NCBI GenBank assembly: GCA_910578085.1
Contig: CAJTPM010000020.1
Span: 1-64,000 of the forward strand
Reading direction: 5' to 3'
Length of the DNA: 64,000 nucleotides
Source of the DNA: an uncultured Lachnospiraceae bacterium
GTDB taxonomy: Bacteria > Bacillota > Clostridia > Lachnospirales > Lachnospiraceae
Position numbers and translations under genes: made by a program. Below are positions 9,232 to 17,995 of the stretch, in pieces; position 1 is the first letter of the stretch; each line of letters begins with the position of its first letter. The notes beneath the pieces were generated by a model. It worked only from the letters and a program-made list of their open reading frames with translations. It was not told the DNA's origin and searched no databases.

Positions 9232-10488
9232 TTACAGCGCCTCCGGACCTGCGATCCTCCCCGCCACAGCCGACGCCGTCACCGTCGCCGCCGAAGCCAG
9301 ATACACTTTCGAATCCTTGTGGCCCGCGCGCCCCTTGAAGTTCCTCGTGCCGGTGGAGATCAGTGTCTCCCCCTCTCCGATCACGCCCTGGCAGCTTCCC
9401 CAGCACACCGAACAGTTGGGGTTCATCATCATAGCGCCGGACTCCAGGAAAATATCCACAAGTCCCTCTTCCAGCGCCTGCAGATAAACGCTGTTGGACG
9501 CCGGTGCGATCAGAAACCGCACATCCGAATGAACCTTTCTCCCTTTCAGAATGGAAGCCGCCACCCGCAGCTCATCGATGCGCCCGTTGTTGCAGGAGCC
9601 GAGGAACGCTTCGTCGATCTTCACCTCGTCGATCTGCGACAGGGATTTCACATTGTCCACAAAATGAGGCTCGGCTACCACCGGTTCGATCTTCGACAGA
9701 TCATAATCATATACCTGTAAGAAGGAAGCGTCCGCATCGCTGGCATAGAGATTCTCATAACTTCTCCCGTGCTCCTTCATAAACTCCACGACCTTCTCAT
9801 CCGGCTCCACGATCCCTGTCTTCGCACCGGCCTCCACTGCCAGATTGCAGAGCACAAATCTGTCGTTCACGCTTAACCCATGTGCTCCCTCGCCTGCAAA
9901 CTCCATAATCTTGTAATTACAGCCGTTGGCGCCGATATCGCCGATGATCGTCAGAATCAGATCCCGCGGATAGACGCCCTCTCTGAGCTTCCCGGTCAGG
10001 TTAAAGCGCAGCGTCTCCGGCACTAACACCCAGGATTTCCCGGTCACCATGGCATACAGAAAGTCCGTGCAGCCGATCCCCGTACCGAAAGCGCCCACCG
10101 CCCCGTAGGAACAGGTGTGGGAATCCGCCCCCATGATAAACTGTCCCGGTTCCACAAAGTCCTCCAGCATGATCTGATGGCAGACGCCCTTGCCTTCATA
10201 GAATGCAATATCGTATTTCTTTGCAAACTCCCGCATCTTCTTATGCGCCGCCGCGGTCTTCGGATTCTCCGCCGGTATGTTGTGATCGATGATAAACACC
10301 AGCTTATCCTTATCCGCAATCCGCGGATTTTTTAACTGATTGTAAAACATGTCGATGGTCAGATGGGTCGTACCGTCGTTGCTCATCAGATAATCCACAT
10401 CCACCGTATGTATCTCACCGGGCGTAACGCAGTCAACACCTGCCGCCCTCGCTATGATCTTTTCTCCTATTGTCATGCCCATTTTCAA
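9232..10488 (-). CDS. Aconitase-superfamily hydro-lyase large subunit (second LeuC-like copy)
   Basis: A second LeuC-type large subunit (418 residues), clearly diverged from copy 1. It keeps GADSHTCSYG and the cluster cysteine pattern, but the usual GSCTNGR reads GSCNNGR and the cysteine pair lies in NPNCSVCWG instead of the GCGxC form. Such changes near the cluster may mean a different substrate (for example citraconate- or 2,3-dimethylmalate-type), or simply a divergent isopropylmalate isomerase. It overlaps its small-subunit gene by 4 bases. The family is certain, the substrate is not. Confidence 0.75.
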   Translation of the reverse strand: MKMGMTIGEKIIARAAGVDCVTPGEIHTVDVDYLMSNDGTTHLTIDMFYNQLKNPRIADKDKLVFIIDHNIPAENPKTAAAHKKMREFAKKYDIAFYEGKGVCHQIMLEDFVEPGQFIMGADSHTCSYGAVGAFGTGIGCTDFLYAMVTGKSWVLVPETLRFNLTGKLREGVYPRDLILTIIGDIGANGCNYKIMEFAGEGAHGLSVNDRFVLCNLAVEAGAKTGIVEPDEKVVEFMKEHGRSYENLYASDADASFLQVYDYDLSKIEPVVAEPHFVDNVKSLSQIDEVKIDEAFLGSCNNGRIDELRVAASILKGRKVHSDVRFLIAPASNSVYLQALEEGLVDIFLESGAMMMNPNCSVCWGSCQGVIGEGETLISTGTRNFKGRAGHKDSKVYLASAATVTASAVAGRIAGPEAL

Positions 10489-10958
10489 TCCTCCTGGTTC
10501 AACGACGCGATCAGGCCGCCCTGATTCAGTATATTCTGCATATAGGGCGGAAGTTTTGTGCAGGTATAAGTCGTCCCGGCAAACTCGATCGTTCCTTCCG
10601 CCAGATCCAGGGATGCCTCTTTCCCGGCTTCGGCCACATCATAAAAATCTTTGCTCACAAGCACCGGCAGCCCGATATTGATGGCGTTCCGGTAAAAGAT
10701 CCGGGCAAAGGACTTTGCGATCACAGCCTTGATTCCGAGAGCTTTTAAAACGCTGGGAGCCTGTTCCCTGGAAGAACCGCAGCCAAAATTTTCTCCCGCC
10801 ACAATGATGTCGCCGGGCTTCGCACTTTTCGCAAACTCTCCGTCCAGCGACTCAAATGTATATCCCTTCATCTCCTCTATGTTCGGCAAAAGCAGATACT
10901 GCGATGCAATGATCTGATCCGTGTCCACGTCATTGTGGAATTTAAAAATTTTACTCAT
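10485..10958 (-). CDS. Aconitase-superfamily hydro-lyase small subunit (second LeuD-like copy)
   Basis: Small subunit for the second large subunit (157 residues): DVDTDQIIAS, loop YLLLP, GCGSSREQAP, and the ARIFYRNAINIGL stretch. The start at 10958 was chosen over an upstream in-frame ATG (10988) because it opens the conserved MSKIFKFHNDVDTD and has AAAGGAAG just before it. It is the first gene of the operon LeuD2-LeuC2-LeuD1-LeuC1, about 30 bases behind a good promoter. Confidence 0.78.
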   Translation of the reverse strand: MSKIFKFHNDVDTDQIIASQYLLLPNIEEMKGYTFESLDGEFAKSAKPGDIIVAGENFGCGSSREQAPSVLKALGIKAVIAKSFARIFYRNAINIGLPVLVSKDFYDVAEAGKEASLDLAEGTIEFAGTTYTCTKLPPYMQNILNQGGLIASLNQED

Positions 10959-10995
10959 AGTTTCTTCCTTTCTGTCCGTCGCACACAATATATAC

Positions 10996-11024
10996 AGTTT
11001 AGCATATTTTGTGGTAGGTCACAA
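10996..11024 (-). promoter_or_regulatory. Sigma-A promoter of the double leuCD operon
   Basis: On the minus strand TTGTGA (11019-11024), a 17-base spacer, then TAAACT (10996-11001) with a TG one base upstream of the -10 (extended -10). No T-box or leader-peptide attenuator fits in the short leader before 10958. Confidence 0.6.
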
Positions 11025-11053
11025 GCAAAAATACCATTTGCATCCTTTCTACG

Positions 11054-11100
11054 TAAAAACCCATTTATAGACGCCACCTGCTGGTTTCTATAAATGGGTT
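11054..11100 (-). terminator. Intrinsic terminator of the O-acetylation operon
   Basis: A perfect 14-bp stem (arms 11058-11071 and 11087-11100, AACCCATTTATAGA and its complement) with a 15-base loop. Read on the minus strand it runs straight into TTTTTACG. It closes the transcript ending at 11183 and separates it from the leu operon promoter. Confidence 0.85.
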
Positions 11101-11182
11101 AAGCTCACATTGTATCAGCTTTTTAGTCTCTTTCATAATTTTCCTTGTTTTTTGCATATCTTTATAATATGTTAAATCAGAA

Positions 11183-12316
11183 TCAGTAAATCCCCCTGAT
11201 CCCCGTATCTCCGTCCAGCGTATTCATATTATACAGGATCAGCACATCCGTCACTTCCCCATGCTCCTCCAGAAAAGAAGATGGCCCGTCCTTATAATAT
11301 CTCGTGTCAAACACATAAATCTTTTTATAGTGGTGTGTCAGAAAAGGCACCATAGAGTTTGCGTAACTGTCCTTGATCAACATCAGCACGTCATCCGACG
11401 GCGCAGTCTCATTCTCGATCTCCACAAGCGGATGGATATTGTTTAAAAAAAGTGAGTATTTATCCTTCTCCTGCAGGTAGTCAAAATTGTAGAGACTGTC
11501 CGACACCTCCCCCGTATCCTCATAGGTAACCCGCAGTCTATCCTCCGGGTTCGTATAGACCGTTATCGCATCCTTCATATGGGTATAATCGTTCACCTTC
11601 GAGTACAGCGTGCCCGCAAATTCCTCCGTCACGGTCTCTGCCTCGAGAGCTTCCAAAGGCACTGGTTCGATCCCTTCCTCCTCACAGTAGGCGGTATAAC
11701 CAAGATACGCCCCAAAGGTGGTCCAGTGGTGATCTGTACGGTAATAGATCTGTCCTTCTTGCGCCCCCGCCAGAAGTTTTTCACTGCAGTCCACAGCCGG
11801 GATGCCGGTTGCCTCATACAAAAGTTTTGCCGTCTCCATCTGGTCTGCTTCCGGCGCATAAGCCGGAAGTTTATCTTCATATATCGTCACCGCCGTCGGC
11901 ACTAACATCAGCCTGACATCGACACCTGTGTCTTTCACCCTGTCATAGAACTTGACAAGCGTGTCAGTTATGCGTTCGGTATTTTCGGGCGCTTCATAGC
12001 GCTCGATCAGGTAGTTATCCTCCCCGATATAGATGCGGTTGATCTCTCTTCTACCGCTCACGATCTCGACTTCCGTCTTTACCCCCATAAACAGATCCCG
12101 CATGGGAAAATGATCTGCGATCCAGTCGCTCAAAGATTCCGTATACTCCCCACTGAACACCGTCTTAGCCGTAAAGGAAGGCATCTTCGTAAGATATCTG
12201 TTCTCATTCTCCGAAAACTCTTTTTTGGGTGCCAGAACAAACCACACCGCCAGTACCAGAATGCCGGCGCCAAGCAGCCGTGCCGTATACTTTCTTACTT
12301 TCTCATCTATGATCAT
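11183..12316 (-). CDS. DHHW/AlgJ-X-like protein, polysaccharide O-acetylation
   Basis: A 377-residue protein with one N-terminal membrane helix (about residues 12-29) and an SGNH-like extracellular domain containing RTDHHWTTFGAY, the DHHW signature of AlgX/AlgJ-like proteins. Members of this group take acetyl groups passed across the membrane by an MBOAT protein and place them on an exported polysaccharide. It is encoded 33 bases downstream of exactly such an MBOAT gene. The acceptor glycan is unknown. Confidence 0.85.
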   Translation of the reverse strand: MIIDEKVRKYTARLLGAGILVLAVWFVLAPKKEFSENENRYLTKMPSFTAKTVFSGEYTESLSDWIADHFPMRDLFMGVKTEVEIVSGRREINRIYIGEDNYLIERYEAPENTERITDTLVKFYDRVKDTGVDVRLMLVPTAVTIYEDKLPAYAPEADQMETAKLLYEATGIPAVDCSEKLLAGAQEGQIYYRTDHHWTTFGAYLGYTAYCEEEGIEPVPLEALEAETVTEEFAGTLYSKVNDYTHMKDAITVYTNPEDRLRVTYEDTGEVSDSLYNFDYLQEKDKYSLFLNNIHPLVEIENETAPSDDVLMLIKDSYANSMVPFLTHHYKKIYVFDTRYYKDGPSSFLEEHGEVTDVLILYNMNTLDGDTGIRGIY

Positions 12317-12349
12317 CCTGTTCCTCCCCGTAACAGCTAAATCTGTTCC

Positions 12350-13795
12350 CTAAAACCGGAAATACAAAAACGGATTATAGGTATCGCTCACCATATACGC
12401 CGTTGACAGTAAAAACAGCACTATGACGCCCACCCCGGCGAAAAGCGAAACCACACGCCTCCTTCTCCCATCCAGACCGGCCGCCTTCTCACACAGCCGC
12501 GGATACACCGGGCAGGCCAGAACGCAGGCTGTCACAATGACAACGCCATAATTGCGCAGATACCACACAAACCGGAAATCAGCCAATCTGTTGGAAGCAA
12601 AGGAAAACAGCAGCCCGATATAGCGCCCCAGTTCTCCCATATCCGTAATCGCAAAAATCACAAACCCAAACACCACGATCAGAAAGGCGTAAGCATGCCT
12701 GATCCATCCGGGCAGCCGCTCCATGGCCCTTCCCCAGACATATTTCTCAAGCATCAGCAAAATACCGTAATAGACTCCCCACAAAATAAAGTTCCAGGAC
12801 GCCCCGTGCCATAATCCCGTGAGAAACCACACCACGGCGATATTGAACAGGTGGCGGCCGACGCCCTTTCGGTTGCCGCCCAGCGGAATATAAACATAAT
12901 CTCTGAACCAGGTGGACAGCGATATATGCCAGCGCCTCCAGAAATCGGTCACCGACACCGCCGTCAGCGGGTAGCGGAAATTTTCATTGAAGGAAAATCC
13001 AAGCATCCGCCCCATACCGATGGCCATATCACTGTAGGCGCTGAAATCAAAATAAAGCTGCAGCGTAAAGCATAACGCCCCCAGCCAGGCCGTGGCAACG
13101 CTGGTATTTTCCGCCCCGAGCACCCTGATCTCCTCCCAGAGCGCCCCGGCCTGATTGGCGATCAGCACCTTCTTAAAAAGCCCCATCATAAAGCGCATCA
13201 GCCCCTTATCAATGTTCTCCGGGGTGATCTTTCTCTCATGCAGCTGCCCGTTAATATCGGAAAAACGGACGATAGGCCCCGCCACCAGCTGCGGAAACAT
13301 GGAGACATAGGTGAGATAGGCCGGGTAACTGCGCTCCGCTTTCACATTGCCCCGGTAAAGATCTATCACATAACTCATGGTCTGGAACGTATAGAAGCTG
13401 ATCCCCACCGGAAGATGCATGCCCAGCGCCGCAATATCCGTGCCGAATGCGCCATTGATCAGAGAGATCAGAAAATCCGCATACTTAAAAAATGTGAGCA
13501 CCGACAGATTCACACACACGGAACAGCACAGAAAAAATGTTCTCTTAAGCTTCGTCGTGCCGAAACATTCCATCAGCCGCCCTATCGTATAGTCAAGCAG
13601 CGTCGAAAAGAGCATCAGCAGAATATATTTTGGTTCTCCCCATGCATAGAAAACAAGACTGAAGACAAGCAAAATCCCATTTTTCAACAAAATTTCTTTC
13701 CCCGAAAAGATTTTTATTGAAAATGGGACTGCATAATACAAAATCAGACAGAGCGGCAGAAAAAAGAATACAAATGGAATACAGCTGAATACCAT
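12350..13795 (-). CDS. MBOAT-family O-acyltransferase (AlgI/DltB-like)
   Basis: A polytopic membrane protein (481 residues, about ten or more hydrophobic segments). It has the MBOAT hallmarks QLVAGPIVRF, FSAYSDMAIG and the catalytic-histidine region GLWHGASWNFILWG. MBOAT proteins move acyl groups, usually acetyl, across the membrane for polysaccharide or teichoic-acid modification. The adjacent DHHW protein argues for polysaccharide O-acetylation over DltB-type D-alanylation; no dltA, dltC or dltD is near. Confidence 0.92.
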   Translation of the reverse strand: MVFSCIPFVFFFLPLCLILYYAVPFSIKIFSGKEILLKNGILLVFSLVFYAWGEPKYILLMLFSTLLDYTIGRLMECFGTTKLKRTFFLCCSVCVNLSVLTFFKYADFLISLINGAFGTDIAALGMHLPVGISFYTFQTMSYVIDLYRGNVKAERSYPAYLTYVSMFPQLVAGPIVRFSDINGQLHERKITPENIDKGLMRFMMGLFKKVLIANQAGALWEEIRVLGAENTSVATAWLGALCFTLQLYFDFSAYSDMAIGMGRMLGFSFNENFRYPLTAVSVTDFWRRWHISLSTWFRDYVYIPLGGNRKGVGRHLFNIAVVWFLTGLWHGASWNFILWGVYYGILLMLEKYVWGRAMERLPGWIRHAYAFLIVVFGFVIFAITDMGELGRYIGLLFSFASNRLADFRFVWYLRNYGVVIVTACVLACPVYPRLCEKAAGLDGRRRRVVSLFAGVGVIVLFLLSTAYMVSDTYNPFLYFRF

Positions 13796-13816
13796 GTCTC
13801 TCCTCCATCCACCCGA

Positions 13817-14440
13817 TCAGAATAAATTATTCTCAATAACACTTGTTATTGAATCTTTGTTCTCAGATATCACAAGCCACACATAGTTGTCCTTTATCAC
13901 GACTTCACTCTTCTCCACGATCGCAAACTGTTCCGGAATATAATTCTCCATCTCAGCCTTCTTATCTTCCATCACTGACTGCAGAGATTCCGCGACCGCT
14001 TCCGTATCGGAGACATCCTTCACCTTCGCAATGATAACCGTCTCCGCCTGGGCCGCATCCGACGAGATGCTGAATACATATTCTTCCAGAAGCGCTGTAT
14101 CCAGGCCATAATAGTTGGAGATAAAATCATCGTCCATACACTCTGGCGACTGCAGAGATACTTCCGCTCCGATCTTTTCATATACTTCCGCAATGGAAAG
14201 CGTTTCCTTTTCGCCTTCTGCGGCCTCTTCTTCCGGCGTTTCTTCCGTCACCTGCTGCGCCTCCGAATCCCCGCTCTCCACCTCTTCTGCCGACGGCACG
14301 ATATCTTCCGCCTCTGTCTGCTGTACATCCTCCTTCGCTGACTGATCCGTCTCTCCTGCGCAGCCGCAGCAGATGATTGCCGCTGCCGCCAGTACTGCCA
14401 TGATTTTAGCTGTTCTTTTTACACTCCTCACGATCCTCAC
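13817..14440 (-). CDS. DUF4358-type lipoprotein
   Basis: A 207-residue secreted protein. The signal peptide ends in a lipobox (AIICCGCAG, Cys about residue 27), followed by an acidic Glu/Gln-rich spacer (about 30-80) and a C-terminal domain (about 80-207) resembling DUF4358. The function of this family is unknown. It sits between the MBOAT and SGNH genes, on the same strand with short gaps, so a role in the same surface acetylation process is likely but inferred. Confidence 0.75.
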   Translation of the reverse strand: MRIVRSVKRTAKIMAVLAAAAIICCGCAGETDQSAKEDVQQTEAEDIVPSAEEVESGDSEAQQVTEETPEEEAAEGEKETLSIAEVYEKIGAEVSLQSPECMDDDFISNYYGLDTALLEEYVFSISSDAAQAETVIIAKVKDVSDTEAVAESLQSVMEDKKAEMENYIPEQFAIVEKSEVVIKDNYVWLVISENKDSITSVIENNLF

Positions 14441-14535
14441 TCCTTTTTATCCTGCATATGGTGACTGCCGCGAAGATGAAATATCCATTTATCCCCATGG
14501 ACACATTGGTATTTCACTTCCGGCTTTCGTCCCCT

Positions 14536-15702
14536 CTAAGCTCCTGTCTTCGTCTGCTTCTTCACTTCGGGCTTCGTCCCGGTCTTTGCTTCCACTTTTG
14601 TCTCTGTCTTCGCCTTCGTACCTGTATTCTCTGTCTTCGTTTTTGACGCGCTCTCAGCTTTGACTTCCGCCTCTTCTTCTGCCTCTTCCTCCTGTGCCGG
14701 ATGCAGTTTTTCGTACTTGATCAGCTCTTTTTCCCATCTGTCATAAGCTGATGTGGAGAGATGAACAAAACCGTCGCTGCAGTACCCTTCCGCAAGATTC
14801 CCCTTCCCATCGGATACTGGCGTACATAAATCAAGATACTCCCACCCGTTCTCCTTCGCCATCTCTTTTAACAGCACATTATATTTGGCAATATTATCGT
14901 TATTCAGCACTTTTGTGCCTTCCCCTTTCAGGGTATAGGTCACGCTGATCACAGTGATCTCCACATCCGGAGATTTTTCTACGATTTTGCCGATCACTTC
15001 CTTGTAGGCATCCCTTGCACCCTCAAGTCCCAGCAGGGCGATATCATTCATCCCAAGAAGGATGAATACACGCCTGCTGCCCATCATGGAAACGGCATCC
15101 CAAACCTGATACTTCTTCCCTTTATATTTTGGATGGACATTATCTCCCTCAACAGGCTTCAGCGCATTACCAGCCGAATAACTTCCGGCTGCCAGGAACT
15201 GTATCCCATGAACAAAATTTGTTTTTTTCGCGCTGTAATTTCTGAAACCCAGCATTATGGAATCGCCTATGAAAACGGAATCCTTGTAATATTGCGCAAG
15301 ACGCTCCGCCTCTGCCTGTTCCTCCTGTGTCACATCCTGTGATTTTGTCTCAGACTCCTCTGATTCGGACTGCTGCGCCTGCTCCGTTTTCTTCTGCTCT
15401 GTCTGCGTTTTATCTACAAAATCTCCCACAGAAACGGCGCCATTTTCAGCGGGAGCCCGCCCCTCAGCCCTGCCGTAACTCTGATAATGGCTGAATAGTG
15501 CGGCTGTATCCGTTCCGTACACTGCCACTACATCCGGGTTGTTCCGGGCATAATACTCTGCATCAAATACAGTCCCGTCGCTCATCGTCAGCGGCACGGC
15601 AAATACCGTCATACTGTTCCCTGCAATAACTGTCGCCGCCATACATACAGCCATCATTTTTTTTATCTTTATCGTTTTTCTGGTCTTCATTTCTTCCAAC
15701 AT
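14536..15702 (-). CDS. Secreted SGNH/GDSL hydrolase
   Basis: A 388-residue exported protein. It has a signal peptide (about residues 8-35), a repeat-like segment DAEYYARNNPDVVAVYGTD (about 50-68, common in clostridial surface proteins), a Glu/Gln-rich linker, then an SGNH domain with FIGDSIMLGF (nucleophile Ser), GMND and SDGFVHLS (catalytic Asp/His). The last 40 residues are a Lys/Thr/Glu repeat tail likely to contact the wall. The start at 15702 has GGAG 7 bases upstream. It is probably an O-acetyl esterase or transferase of the neighbouring acetylation system. Confidence 0.8.
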   Translation of the reverse strand: MLEEMKTRKTIKIKKMMAVCMAATVIAGNSMTVFAVPLTMSDGTVFDAEYYARNNPDVVAVYGTDTAALFSHYQSYGRAEGRAPAENGAVSVGDFVDKTQTEQKKTEQAQQSESEESETKSQDVTQEEQAEAERLAQYYKDSVFIGDSIMLGFRNYSAKKTNFVHGIQFLAAGSYSAGNALKPVEGDNVHPKYKGKKYQVWDAVSMMGSRRVFILLGMNDIALLGLEGARDAYKEVIGKIVEKSPDVEITVISVTYTLKGEGTKVLNNDNIAKYNVLLKEMAKENGWEYLDLCTPVSDGKGNLAEGYCSDGFVHLSTSAYDRWEKELIKYEKLHPAQEEEAEEEAEVKAESASKTKTENTGTKAKTETKVEAKTGTKPEVKKQTKTGA

Positions 15703-15873
15703 CCCCCAACTCCGAAATACCTTTTTATTCTATCATTTTTTTCTTATTCCTACAAGAAGATTTTCCCCCTTTTCCCGCAACTCTTTTGTCTTATTTTACC
15801 AGAAATATCATTCCTTTTACACCATCTTCTCCGGTTCTGTTTTTCGAGACCTGCAGGATGCGTTATCTTATTC

Positions 15874-15902
15874 TTGCCGTTTCCATGAAACAAGAGTATA
15901 AT
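15874..15902 (+). promoter_or_regulatory. Sigma-A promoter of metF
   Basis: TTGCCG (15874-15879), a 17-base spacer, then TATAAT (15897-15902), about 40 bases before the metF ATG. The leader is too short for a SAM riboswitch. Confidence 0.75.
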
Positions 15903-15943
15903 ATATTTTGCAAATATATTGTAGCAGGAAAGGATCTTCATCT

Positions 15944-16783
15944 ATGAGTAAAGTACAGATTTCCATGGAAATATTTCCCCCGAAAAAAGACAGTGAATTT
16001 TCCTCCGCTTTCCGCGTGGCAAAAGAACTGTCTGAGATAAACCCCGATTTTATCAGCGTAACTTACGGTGCAGGGGGAAGCCGTTCAAAGAACACGATTG
16101 AGATCGCCTCCTACATCCAAAACGAACTTCATATTCCGGCCATGGCTCATCTGACCTGCGTAGGCAGTACACAGGCTGACATAAACAGACTATGCGGAGA
16201 GTTTAAAAAATATAATATCTCCAACGTTCTTGCGCTCCGCGGCGACAGACCAAAGGATATGAGCGATGAACAGTATCACAGCAGAGAATTTGCCTATGCC
16301 TCAAATCTGGTGGATTTTCTGAAAGAACACACAGACTTTGAAATATGGGGCGCCTGCTATCCCGAGAAGCATTTTGAATCGTTCAGCAGAGAAGCCGACC
16401 TGATGCATATGAAGGAAAAGCAGGAAAAAGGAGTGACACAGTTTATCACACAGTTATTTTTCGACAACGATTTCTTCTATGAATTCCGGGAGAAGGCGGC
16501 ACGAAAAGGTATTACCGCACCGATCCATGCCGGTATTATGCCGATTACAAGCGCAGGGCAGATCGGGCGTTCCATCTCCCTCTCGGGTTCTTCCGTCCCG
16601 AAAGCATTGTCCGATATCATAGCAAACTACGGCGAAAGTCCTGAAGATATGTATAAGGCCGGCATTGATTACGCCATCCGCCAATGCCATGATCTTCTTC
16701 AAAACGGCGTGGACGGCATTCACATCTATACCATGAACAAACCGGCTGTAGCAAAACAGATCGTGGGAAATATGGAAGTGTAG
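15944..16783 (+). CDS. metF: Methylenetetrahydrofolate reductase (MetF family)
   Basis: A flavoprotein TIM-barrel enzyme (279 residues) reducing 5,10-methylene-THF to 5-methyl-THF for methionine synthesis or the Wood-Ljungdahl methyl branch. Visible: the catalytic Glu in MEIFPPK, SVTYGAGGS, HLTCVGS, LALRGDRPKD and the folate-region segment ITQLFFDN. The ATG at 15944 is preferred over an upstream in-frame start (15908) because AAGGA precedes it and the family begins here. It stands alone behind its own promoter; no metH or MetV-like partner is nearby. Confidence 0.93.
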   Translation: MSKVQISMEIFPPKKDSEFSSAFRVAKELSEINPDFISVTYGAGGSRSKNTIEIASYIQNELHIPAMAHLTCVGSTQADINRLCGEFKKYNISNVLALRGDRPKDMSDEQYHSREFAYASNLVDFLKEHTDFEIWGACYPEKHFESFSREADLMHMKEKQEKGVTQFITQLFFDNDFFYEFREKAARKGITAPIHAGIMPITSAGQIGRSISLSGSSVPKALSDIIANYGESPEDMYKAGIDYAIRQCHDLLQNGVDGIHIYTMNKPAVAKQIVGNMEV

Positions 16784-16836
16784 CAGGGGATACATTTCAG
16801 CATTTACAAAATTTTAAGAAAGGCGGCAAAACCACA

Positions 16837-17853
16837 ATGGGCGAAACAGACAATAATCAGAACACAAATTTAAATTCTGACGTATCAAATCCCGAAAATA
16901 ATCAGACGGAACTCTCAGGACAAAATTTGGATTCCGTTCAGAATTACGGACAAAACGCAGGCTACAACAACGGACAATATCAGAACTACGCGCAAAACGC
17001 AAACTACAATAACAAACAATACCAAAACTACACACAAAACACAGACTACAACAACGGACAGTATCAGAATTACACGCAAAATACAGCTTACAATAACGGA
17101 CAGTATCAGAATTACACGCAAAATACAGCTTACAACAATGGACAATTCCAGAACTACGGTCAAAACACTGACTACAATAACGGACAGTATCAGAACTACC
17201 CGCAAAACACCGGCTACAATAACGGACAATTCCAGAACTACGGACAGAATACAGCTTACAATTACAACAGCGGCCAGCAATACAACTACAGCCAGAATAC
17301 AGGTTACGGAAACGGCTCGTACTACAACCCAAACTACGGCCAGCCGCCCTATGCAAATCCTCAGGCTCCCTGGCAGCAGGCAGCTTTTGTGCGGGAACCC
17401 GTATCAAATGTCTTTTACTATATTTTAATGGCGCTCACCGCAGTGTCCACGGTCGTCAGCATTATTTTCGCCATGAAACTGTTAAACGATACCATGTCCT
17501 CCCTGAATTTTAATTCTGTTGCCGGGCAGGACTTTTTATCCATATATTCTGCTATGATGGCGGACATTACCGCTTCTGCGCCTTCTGTCCTGTATACCCT
17601 GTTCACTTATATGGCCAGGTTTGCGATACTTGCTCTATCCATCACAGACATCGTGATAGTCCACAAAAAGGGATACCCCATCGTCGGGCTGATCCTGTTT
17701 ACCATTTTCTGCAAACCCGGGTATTTCCTCTGGCGCGCTTATACCGTAAAGCAGAAAAAACTGATTCCGGTACTGTTCACCGTTTTCTATGTACTCGCAT
17801 ACGTCGTTTATTTCATCTGGTGCTTTTCACTGGGAATGAATTTCATGTATTAG
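16837..17853 (+). CDS. Membrane protein with prion-like Asn/Gln/Tyr repeat domain
   Basis: A 338-residue protein of unknown function. Residues 1-43 are Asn/Gln-rich. Residues 44-141 are seven 14-residue repeats of the form NNGQYQNYTQNTAY. Residues about 142-185 are Gly/Pro/Tyr-rich, and the C-terminal part has about four membrane helices (from about residue 193). There is no signal peptide, so the low-complexity domain should lie in the cytoplasm unless the topology is inverted. The composition resembles prion-like, phase-separating domains. It lies 53 bases after metF and may be cotranscribed by readthrough. Confidence 0.8.
   Translation: MGETDNNQNTNLNSDVSNPENNQTELSGQNLDSVQNYGQNAGYNNGQYQNYAQNANYNNKQYQNYTQNTDYNNGQYQNYTQNTAYNNGQYQNYTQNTAYNNGQFQNYGQNTDYNNGQYQNYPQNTGYNNGQFQNYGQNTAYNYNSGQQYNYSQNTGYGNGSYYNPNYGQPPYANPQAPWQQAAFVREPVSNVFYYILMALTAVSTVVSIIFAMKLLNDTMSSLNFNSVAGQDFLSIYSAMMADITASAPSVLYTLFTYMARFAILALSITDIVIVHKKGYPIVGLILFTIFCKPGYFLWRAYTVKQKKLIPVLFTVFYVLAYVVYFIWCFSLGMNFMY
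16966..17259 (+). repeat. Seven tandem 42-bp coding repeats
   Basis: Seven units of 42 bases (14 codons) in frame within the prion-like gene. Units 3 and 4 are nearly identical in DNA, a sign of recent expansion, so copy number is likely to vary between strains. Confidence 0.88.
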
Positions 17854-17900
17854 TCCTGAACTTCACCTGATCCAAAAGTACCAGATCTGCCTGAATCTTA

Positions 17901-17945
17901 ATACCCGGCCAGCCGCCTTTCGTACTATCGCGGCCGGCCGGGTAT
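17901..17945. terminator. GC-rich hairpin between convergent genes
   Basis: Arms 17901-17916 and 17930-17945 pair over 15 of 16 positions (ATACCCGGCC...GGCCGGGTAT) with a 13-base loop. It lies between two convergent genes (stops at 17853 and 17996). Neither side has a clear T-run, so it is a weak or factor-assisted bidirectional terminator candidate. Confidence 0.5.
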
Positions 17946-17995
17946 CATCAACTGACTGACATAGCGGCCTCAACTGTTACATTTCCCGCACACTG

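Noticed and set aside
10959..11053. T-box or leucine leader peptide before the leu operon
   Set aside because: The leader is about 30 bases and has no Leu-codon run or specifier loop.
15903..15943. SAM riboswitch before metF
   Set aside because: The leader is only about 40 bases long and cannot hold the fold.
16966..17259. Regular 42-bp repeats as a possible CRISPR array
   Set aside because: The units are contiguous, in frame and coding; there are no unique spacers.
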